Notes under the pieces: model-generated
The model's database searches: none
What the model saw: only the letters and a program-made list of their open reading frames with translations
What the model was told of the DNA's origin: nothing
Position numbers and translations under genes: made by a program
Part shown: piece after piece, positions 55,688-64,000 of the stretch
Layout: each line of letters begins with the position of its first letter
Numbering within the stretch: position 1 is the stretch's first letter
Origin: Bolinopsis microptera
Taxonomy: Eukaryota; Ctenophora; Tentaculata; Lobata; Bolinopsidae
NCBI RefSeq assembly: GCF_026151205.1
Contig: NW_026971775.1
Coordinates: 60,312-124,311, forward strand
DNA length: 64,000 nucleotides
Reading direction: 5' to 3'

Positions 55688-56385
55688 TATAATAAAGGAT
55701 ATCGATATCATGATATCGATAAATTACTGGAGACTCTTATTTCGTCCCCAGCTCAGTAAGTTAAATTTGTTTAGAATATTTTATCAGAATTTAGCAGATA
55801 TTATGCTTATCATAAAAAGCTTTCTAAAACGTATTTTAATCCTCATCGGTGGTTTTGTGTGATTAATTCTACTAAAGGTTAGTTATCAATTAATTAATTA
55901 ATTATGTATTTTTAATTAAAAGGTTAATTATTTGAAAGCTCAGACCTGTAAGATGGAGAAGTAGAAGCTGAGCTCTTCTTTTCAAAACTTTTTTCGGTTC
56001 TCTTATAAACGCACTGAAAGATAGTAAAACTAATTGAGATTCGCACGGTTTATACCTGAATTAGTTACCATAGTTACACTACTCAGTTACCATAGTTACA
56101 GCCGCTGCTTATTGTGAACTGCAGTACATTGGTTAGTTGTGTACCAGATGACAGTTCTGTTTTTTACTGGTAAAAAAAGTTATTTTCCATGATTTGCAGT
56201 TTGTTGCGATTTTATCTCATTTGACCTCATTTTTTATTTAGATTTGATATATTTTCTAGTAGTTATGTTTTCAGGAGTGCCCATTGGGGTCTTTAGTTTT
56301 AACTTATTATGATGTAAACAATAAACTAGTCCATTAGAGACAATCCCCTTACGAGGGGCCTTCAATCATCAATATTCAACAGTTA
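55688..56385. other. Upstream of the GPCR exons; no TM1 found
   Basis: No TM1-coding exon recognised. Contains two to three 21-bp minisatellite units (56062-56100) and a TTTGCAGTTTGTTGCGATTT segment (56197) resembling 47132. Confidence 0.5.
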
Positions 56386-57959
56386 GGCAAGTTTCCATAA
56401 ACGATATTTTATGATCGTCGCCGATAATCGCTTATTGAGCGCTTTTTCGGCGCTTTTTTTAAAAAAAACCGTTTACAATCGCTTTTTTTACGATTATAAA
56501 CGGTTCAAAAAAAATCGCTTATAATCGACTATAATTGGTGTCATAATTCAAAAAAGCGCTTTTTTGAATTTAAAAGCGCTTATAAGCGCTTTTAAGTGCT
56601 TACTAGCGTCGCTGAGCGATTTGAAAGCGGTTTTCCAGTAGGATTAGCGCAAAAAAACGGGTGGATAAGCGGTTGGCCGGATAAGCGATTCGTAGGCGCT
56701 TTTTTGAACCATTTATAAGCGATTATAAGCGCTTATAATTGGGGTGCAATTTAGCTGTTTGTAAAGCGCAAATAAAGCGCTTATAAGCGCTTTTAAAATT
56801 GAGTCAGGAAAACGCTATATTACATCTTACAACCGCTTATAATCGATTATAAGCGTTTTTTCAGAAATCGCTTATAACAGCTAATTCATCGCTATTTCAC
56901 CGCTCTTACCGCTTTTCCTATCATCCATGGCCAGGTGAGCAGGAATTAAAAAGCGCTTATAAGCGCTTTTTCGATGCTGCCCCTAGCCTGGTCGGAACGG
57001 GGTAGTGCCCGGAATTTAAAAGCGCTTATAAGCGATTTCTCAATTCCCCTTAACCTGGTTGGAACTTTCATGTGCTTTTATGAGCAACCTGGGGTGCACA
57101 GGCAGAGTCAGGATTTAAAAGCGCTTATAGGCGCTTATGATCGCTTTTCTACCGCTTTTTCTATCACCCATGGCCTGGTTGGCAAGAATTATAAAGCGCT
57201 TATAAGCGTTTTTTCAATGCTGCCCCTAACCTGTTCGGAACAGGAGTGTGCCCGGAATTAAAAAGCGCTTATAAGCGCTTTTTCAATGCTGCCACTAACC
57301 TGGTCGGAACGGGGGAGTGCCCGGAATTAAAAAGCGCTTATAAGCGATTTCTCAATTCCCCTTAACCTGGTCGGAACTTGCATGTGATTTTCTGAGCAAC
57401 CTGGGGTGCACCGGCAGAGTCAGGATTTAAAAGCGCTTATAGGCGCTTATGATCGCTTTTCTACCGCTTTTTCTATCACCCATGGCCTGGTTGGCAAGAA
57501 TTATAAAGCGCTTATAAGCGTTTTTTCAATGCTGCCCCTAACCTGTTCGGAACAGGGGTGTGCCCGGAATTGAAAGCGCATATGATCGCTTTTCTACCGC
57601 TTTTCCTATCACCCATGGCCTGGTTGGCAAGAATTAGAAAGCGCTTATAAGCGCTTTTTCAATGCTGCCACTAACCTGGTCGGAACGGGGGAGTGCCCGG
57701 AATTAAAAAGCGCTCATTAGCGCTTTTTTAATGCTGCGCTTATAAGCGATTTCTCAATTCCCCTTAACCTGGTCAGAACTGGAAATCAGTGTGCCCGCTT
57801 ATAGTTATAAGTGCTTTTCTGTGCAACCTGGGGTCACCGGCAGAATCAGGATTTAAAAGCGCTTATAGGCGCTTATGATCGCTTTTCTACCGCTTCTACT
57901 AAATCGCTTGCCCAAATTTTAAGGAAATTCTTGTGAAAAGGCCCTTTGGGGCATGAAAA

Positions 57960-58270
57960 TGATCTATATATGTGTATTTTTGGACGCTGATTCCGAATCA
58001 CCCCCCATGACGTAGGGTTAAAATGCTTCCCTGGAGAGTTATGGGCAAAAATCCGTTTTGGTCACGTGACAGGCTAGGCTAGTAAAATACGAATTCGATT
58101 GTTTAGGGCCCGGGTTAGGGTTAGGCTTGTGGAACGGGTTATGGTTAACTTCGGGGTTATGGTTAGGGTTAGGGTTGGGATTAGGATTTATGTAAAACCG
58201 TTTTGTACGGCTGCAAAACCATAAAAACCAAAGTCACGTGAAATTTTTGGGCGAGCGAATTAGTAAAAGC
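57960..58270 (+). other. Foldback core homologous to 20640-21030
   Basis: GGACGCTGATTCCGAATCAC (57984), a GTAGGGTTAAAATGCTTCCC block, GTCACGTGAC (58061), telomere-like GGTTAGGGTTAGG (about 58120-58180) and AAAGTCACGTGA (58229) occur in the same order and orientation as in the other foldback. Confidence 0.75.
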
Positions 58271-59514
58271 CGAGTTGGACTCCAATATATGGAACAAATA
58301 TTTTACGAGTGTCACCCGTCAATTCTCGCAATCACGTTCAACATTGCGCTTCGCACAAATACGGCGCGCGCTAACATTGACTCTTAAAATAATCGGATTG
58401 CTTTAATGTTTAAGTACCCGGGTTTTTACGCTTGCAGTGGCGCCCCACCTCCCGGTGACACAGAGGCGGTACTTGTGCGAAAAAATGCTTGCAGCCTGGG
58501 CACGGATCTAAGCAATTTTATATTGGGTGTCAAAATTTTGTCCTCATATCTGCAATCTGACGTCGCGCGTGGCAACATGAATACTGCGGGCGCGCGCACG
58601 AAGGCGAGTTGATGCTTTTCTTTACTTGTGAAACAAGTGGCGCGAATTTTACCAGGTGACCCCAAGCTAGTATGTTCATAAGCATAGCCTGGCGTAATTA
58701 AACCCTCTAAACCGCGCAAATAGGCGTGTTTATGCGATTTTAAAATCAAATAATCAGATTTTACAATCTAACTCAGCGCGCGGCTCTTGTAGTGCATACG
58801 TCACTTCTTTTTTATTGGTAGTTGGCGTGCACGTGATCTTTTGCGCGGCTCTAATTGGTTCTGAACGATCACGTGAATGCTAGTCCAATGAGCATTCGCA
58901 CTTTTTTAGGGCGATGAAAGTCGTAATTCACTCAGCCCGAATAAAGATTTGGCGGAATGCAGATAATGACAGGCTGAGCGCCGCCCAGTAACGCGAATTG
59001 TAAGCACCCTGTCACCCGATCTTAAGGTGACGTACGACACTTCGTTTAACAAACTAATTAAAACGTTTTTTGTTTCCCGCTAGGCTCATTGGACCAGGTG
59101 AGCTTGCATGCTTGTGAATGTGATTGTAAGTACAGCTGTACTGTAGTTTATACCTAATTACCCCTACTGCAGAAACTGCAAAGTGCGGGAAATTTTGGGA
59201 ACCAATATATGGTTGCCAAAATCGATGGAGGGTTGGCGGCTAGATCAAAGCTCAACGGCTTTGGATTAGGGGTGGACGATAAAATAAACTTGCTCAGATT
59301 TTAAAATTTTTTTGTAACACTGTTTTCTAGAGACTGTGAGAATTTTCACAATACCAAATTTGTCATACCTTTTTGGAAAGATCAGTGAGTTTCGCCTCAC
59401 TAGCTGGGTGCCATTTGCTCTATCCAAAGCCCTTGCGCTTGCAGTAGCGCGCGCCCACTCACTTCTTGACGTACTTGTGAAACAAGCGCGCCCGAAGTGG
59501 CGCGAAAGCACATG
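58271..59514. other. Right part of the large foldback core
   Basis: Relatively GC-rich, with several GCGCGCGC and CACGTGA sites (58371, 58590, 58780, 58832, 58870). Short open frames on both strands (for example 58426-58749 minus) show no recognisable family. GGCGCGAATTTTACCAG (58639) has a similar stretch near 59495. Confidence 0.5.
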
Positions 59515-61207
59515 GTTAGGTAATGGGAAAAGCGGTAGAAAAGCGATCATAAGCGCCTATAAGCGCTTTTAAATCCTGACTCTGCCGGTGCACCCCAGGT
59601 TGCACAGAAAAGCACTTATAAGCGGGCACTCTGATTTCTAGTTCCGACCAGGTTAAGGGGAATTGAGAAATCGCTTATAAGCGCTTATTAATTCCAGGCA
59701 CTCCCCCGTTCCGACCAGGTTAGGGGCAGCATTGAAAAAAAGCTTATAAGCGCTTTATAATTCTTGCCAACCAGGCCTTGGGTGATGGGAAAAGCGGTAG
59801 AAAAGCAATCATAAGCGCCTATAAGCGCTTTTAAATCCTGACTCTGCCGGTGCACCCCAGGTTGCTCAAAAAAGCACATGCAAGTGGGCACTCTCCAGTT
59901 CCGACCAGGTTGAAGAGAATTGAGAAATCGTTTATAAGCGCTTTTTAATTCCGGGCACACCCCCGTTCCAAACAGGTTAGGGGCAGCATTGAAAAAACGC
60001 TTATAAGCGCTTTATAATTCTTGCCAACCAGGCCATGGGTGATAGAAAAAGCGGTAGAAAAGCGATCATAATGCTTTTTAATCCTGACTCTGCCGGTGCA
60101 CCCCAGGTTGCTCAGAAAAGCACTTATAAGCGGGCACTCTGATTTCCAGTTCCGACCAGGTTAGGGGCAGCATTTAAAAAGCGCTTTTTTATTCCGGGCA
60201 CTCCCCCGTTCCGACCAGGTAAGGGGCAGCATTGAAAAACGCTTATAAGCGCTTTATAATTCTTGCCAACCCATGCCATGGGTGATAGGAAAAGTGGTAG
60301 AAAAGCGATCATAAGCGCCTATAAGCGCTTTTAAATCCTGACTCTGCCGGTGCACCCCAGGTTGCTCAGAAAAGCACATGAAAGTTCCAACCAGGTTAAG
60401 GGGAATTGAGAAATCGCTTATAAGCGCTTTTAAATTCCGGGCACTACCCCGTTCCGACCAGGCTAGGGGCAGCATCGAAAAAGCGCTTATAAGCGCTTTT
60501 TAATTCCTGCTCACCTGGTCATGGATGATAGGAAAAGCGGTAAAAGCGGTGAAATAGCGATGAATTAGCCGTTATAAGCGATTTCTAAAAAAACGCTTAT
60601 AATCGATTATAAGCGGTTATAAGATGTAATATAGCGTTTTCCTGACTCAATTTTAAAAGCGCTTATAAGCGCTTTATTTGCGCTTTACAAACAGCTAAAT
60701 TGCACCCCAATTATAAGCGCTTATAATCGCTTATAAATGGTTCAAAAAAGCGCCTACGAATCGCTTATCCGGCCAACCGCTTATCCACCCGTTTTTGGCG
60801 CTAATCCTACTGGAAAACCGCTTTCAAATCGCTCAGCGACGCTAGTAAGCGCTTAAAAGCACTTATAAGCGCTTTTAAATTCAAAAAAGCGCTTTTTTGA
60901 ATTATGACACCAATTATAGTCGATTATAAGCGATTTTTTTTGAACCGTTTATAATCGTAAAAAAAGCGATTGTAAACGGTTTTTTTTTTAAAAAGCGCCG
61001 AAAAAGCGCTCAATAAGCGATTATCGGCGACGATCATAAAATATCGTTTATGGAAACTTGCCAAAAGTTATTGATTCAATAACTTTACCTGATAATGAGA
61101 CCATTACAAAGTATTCCCGAAAGAGACAGTAGAATCATTATTGAGGAAATGCCTCTAGTCAGGATCTCGTCGGGGTTGTGCATCTTGATGGGAAGTGAAG
61201 GTTTACA

Positions 61208-61372
61208 GTTACCATATTTACACTACTAGTTACCATAGTTACACTACTAGTTACCATAGTTACACTACTAGTTACCATAGTTACACTACTAGTTACCATA
61301 GTTACACCACTAGTTACCATAGTTACACTACTAGTTACCATAGTTACACTACTAGTTACCATAGTTACACGC
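61208..61372. repeat. 21-bp minisatellite copy
   Basis: Eight units of ACTACTAGTTACCATAGTTAC, the same family as 1-519. Confidence 0.95.
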
Positions 61373-62924
61373 TATACATGGGTTCTCAGTTAACTTAAAA
61401 TATCACAATATGATATCTACAAAAATAGATATACTAACAGATATCACAAAATAACTTTAAAACCATAACTAATAACGCAATGCGAGCATTAAATCGCTCC
61501 TTTGTTGTAAGCGTTCTAGCTACCTTTATAGCTCTTTATACAGCAATACAGCAGTTGTTCTATATAACCATAAAACTATAAGCGTGTCAAAGTAAACGAT
61601 GTTATTGTCCAATTAAAAGTTTCATGTGTGAACAACAATCTTCAGGGAAGATTGTTGTCCCTGAGCTGTGTTGTATAATGTTTGCCATTTTAATTGTAAT
61701 TTATAGAAAGCTCCTATTTATAAGTTGAGCACTTTTCTGAAAGTATATTGCAAATATGCAGTATGCGAATATCCAGTGAGGTCGGAATTAGTAACAAAAC
61801 GATAGCTGCATTAATAATTGTAAATACCAAGAAAGCGATTCATGATTAATTTACTACAACTGTTTTATCTCAACTAGTAACGTCACTGGTGTAATCGCTT
61901 CTATTATAGTAGCAAGAAAGTGACTACTTTGACATTAATTCTCAGCTTACAAAATATGTTGAAGTACACAACTTTAACTCAATATATAGCTGAGATAAAC
62001 CTATAATAGATAACCTACAATCTTCGTTTGGTGAACTTGAATATCTTGGAACTTGTTACTACTAGTTACCATAGTTACACTACTAGTTGAATATCTTGCA
62101 ACTTGTTAGGACCAAATAACAATATGACTCTATGATATAGACTTTACACCATGCCGGATCTAACTTTAAGAACTTGTAGAAATCATGGACCCATTAACCG
62201 GATGCTTCCGGATTTATGCCGAAAACCCATATTGGAAAGTTGGAAGAGAACACCCGATCTACACCTGCAAAGCACATTTTGATCACTTGAGCACAAACTT
62301 GGCAAAAAAGACCAAAGTAGTTGCCCAATTTGGTATCTTTCTTTTCTGTAGGCAAAATAACTGATTTTTGTCAATATCTCTACAAATACGCATTTAAGGG
62401 ATTATATTGCTTTATAAGTTGTATATAAATGTGACGTTTGCGGTCATTTTAAGCTAAAATTCAAGTCTCTACGACCTTCCTAGTTCAAGTTACCAATATC
62501 CAATGCCATTTTTTGTTCGCTGAGCCAAAAAAGTTTTTTGTCAATATCTATAAAACGGAGTACTGAAGACCTTATGTTGCTTCATAACTTGTATATAAAT
62601 GTGGCTTTTGCCTTTGTTTTAAGCTCTAGGTGATGTCTATATAACCTTCAAAAGCCAAAATACAAAAAAATCCTATATACGCGACTGAGGGTAATTTAGA
62701 AAATGTGCCATGTAGGGTTGTCTCTCGCGATACAAATTGCGGACCTACACGATTTTGGGTCAGAATGACCTAACGAAGGACCCTGTGTCGTCAGAAATCG
62801 TATACATGGAAGTGCACACTCAACTACTCCCTGCTACTAGAGAATCACACTGAGAAGGTAAAACCGAGCATTACTGAGAACTTGAGAAGGTTAAAAACTA
62901 CTGCTACTACTACTAATCTACTAC
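61373..62924. other. Gene-free stretch
   Basis: No exon, RNA gene or long repeat recognised. A 59-codon frame at 62185-62364 (MDPLTGCFRIYAENPYWKVG start) has no recognisable family. ATAAAACGGAGTACTG and TTTATAAGTTGTATATAAAT segments (62410, 62585) are diverged internal duplicates. Confidence 0.5.
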
Positions 62925-63805
62925 CTTAGTTCCCAAAAATTTGTGTGCCATTATATTGAGCACAATTTATTTGAGCCCGAAAAATTTGGGCAGAAAATTT
63001 GAACTCATTTGGGCGACCGAAAATTTGGGCACAAATTCTTCGAAAAATGAACGATTTTCCACTAAAATTTCAGTTAGATATTTGCCTTAGTTCATTATTA
63101 TTCCTTATTATTCCAGTCATTTTGCTTTCAATTTTAAGCATGTAGGTGGTAGTCTGAGTTGTTCCACATTATGAAATTTACGATCTGCCCAGTAACTAAA
63201 AAAAAAAGGTAAAAAATACAGTGATGATGGCACAGTACAAAATGATAGATATACAATAGTGATATTTAGTCTCTCAATCAGATAGTTTAGTCTACTGACA
63301 CTCAGCATATCTTATCATACCCCTTTCACATACAATTATCATTATGACGCCTCACCAGATGGTCGAAAGGTTTGGAAGAAAATTAGAAGGTTTACATCAT
63401 GATCTATCAAACTAAGCGGCACATACGCTTAGCTTTGGGGGAAACAAAGGTGTACATAATTGTGTGTAGCGAACTACTGTAAACCCGGACCAAAGGTCTT
63501 GAAGTCTAATTCCAGTTATTTCTATTCATTTAAAATATAAGCCTTTTTACTTGGTCAAGCCATGAATGACAGATTAGAAAACTAAAATTTCAAATATTAT
63601 TTCACTTGGATTATATGAAGAAAAAGCCATCTTTCTATAGATTTCAGGGCCACAGGCCAAATGCCAAAAGTTTGGTTAGCAAAAAATTTAGCATACGGAA
63701 AAGATTTATGCAATTAATTTGGTCTGCAAAAAATTTGGGCGAGAGGCCCGCTCAAATTTTTGGTCGCCCAAATTTTTGGGAATGAAGGTATGTTGGAACT
63801 AAGGT
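62925..63805. mobile_element. Foldback element with AAATTTGGGC motifs
   Basis: Inverted ends: TACCTTAGTTCCCAAAAATT at the left and CCAAATTTTTGGGAAT ... GAACTAAGGTA at the right. AAAATTTGGGC-type motifs cluster near both ends (62984, 63012 and 63720-63775, partly inverted). No coding capacity. Confidence 0.7.
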
Positions 63806-63841
63806 ATATATGAAGATAAACAACAGCAAGTAAAGTGAGAT

Positions 63842-64000
63842 AAACATCTGGTAAAATGGCCCTGATAAAAGTCTGGTAAAATGACCCTGATAAAAGTCTG
63901 GTAAAATGGCCCTGATAAAAGTCTGGTAAAGTGAGATAAAAGTCTGGTAAAATGGCCCTGATAAAAGTCTGGTAAAATGACCCTGATAAAAGTCTGGTAA
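63842..64000. repeat. 25-bp minisatellite at the right edge
   Basis: Units of CTGGTAAAATGRCCCTGATA plus AAAGT, about six copies with one shortened, continuing beyond the window. Confidence 0.93.

Larger units (their letters stand above)
56386..61062. mobile_element. Large foldback with AAGCGCTTATAAGCGCTT arms
   Basis: 4.7 kb with inverted ends GGCAAGTTTCCATAAACGAT. Arms of about 1.5 kb (56386-57900 and 59515-61062) mirror each other and are built from AAGCGCTTATAAGCGCTTTT palindromes and tandem units containing AACCTGGTCGGAACGGG and CCATGGCCTGGTTGGCAAG. The core 57900-59515 is single copy. No transposase. The protein-like frames in the arms are repeats of the same units. Confidence 0.85.

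Noticed and set aside
58110-58190. Chromosome end / telomere
   Set aside because: TTAGGG-like repeats are few, degenerate and inside a foldback core with a second copy at 20925.
56974-60475. Short proteins such as MLPLAWSERGSARNLKALIS
   Set aside because: Repeated frames from the foldback arms, present on both strands because the arms are inverted copies.

Overview
The window is nuclear DNA from an animal. Exons join through GT-AG introns with consistent codon phase, the domain families are metazoan (SRCR, LDL-receptor class A, class A seven-helix receptors, immunoglobulin domains), and the tRNA genes lack encoded CCA. Short introns and an LDLa/SRCR seven-helix receptor fit an early-branching phylum (placozoan, sponge, ctenophore or cnidarian), but that is inference and the species cannot be named from this sequence. 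No bacterial operon, prophage or CRISPR array is present.

Layout. 1-519: 21-bp minisatellite. 728-1247: two exons of an SRCR domain. 1508-6522: foldback-type, non-coding composite repeat. 6553-11098 (+): 3' part of a four-exon gene for an adhesion-like seven-helix receptor (lectin-like domain, SRCR, about six LDLa repeats, 7TM). 11164-13836: TTAA-flanked piggyBac-like foldback. 13842-16800: mostly gene-free, with a (TC)n tract and a small hairpin element. 16821-41307 (+): about 28 exons of a transmembrane receptor with eight Ig domains and two alternative cytoplasmic tails; introns hold minisatellites, four antisense tRNA-Ser genes and two large foldbacks. 41854 to about 55687 (-): ten exons of a class A GPCR with a third intracellular loop of about 220 residues; introns hold a decayed non-LTR reverse transcriptase, a hAT-type MITE and several minisatellites, one of 4.5 kb. 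56386-61062: foldback of about 4.7 kb. 61200-64000: minisatellites and a small foldback, no recognised gene.

The Ig-receptor and GPCR genes are tail to tail, about 550 bp apart. All three main genes encode cell-surface receptors, but nothing in the sequence ties them to one pathway.

The most striking pattern is that many tandem arrays in both long genes include a splice junction. The repeated unit contains the end or start of an exon plus its splice site, so donors or acceptors are present 2 to 56 times. The clearest case is a 45-bp unit at 31802-34276: 56 acceptors, all in phase, so any choice of acceptor keeps the frame and sets the length of a Thr/Ser/Pro-rich stalk between Ig5 and Ig6. 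A second pattern is that two large foldbacks (20026-21696 and 56386-61062) have different arms but a homologous core.

Exon boundaries were read by eye from splice consensus, phase and homology; no transcript data were available.
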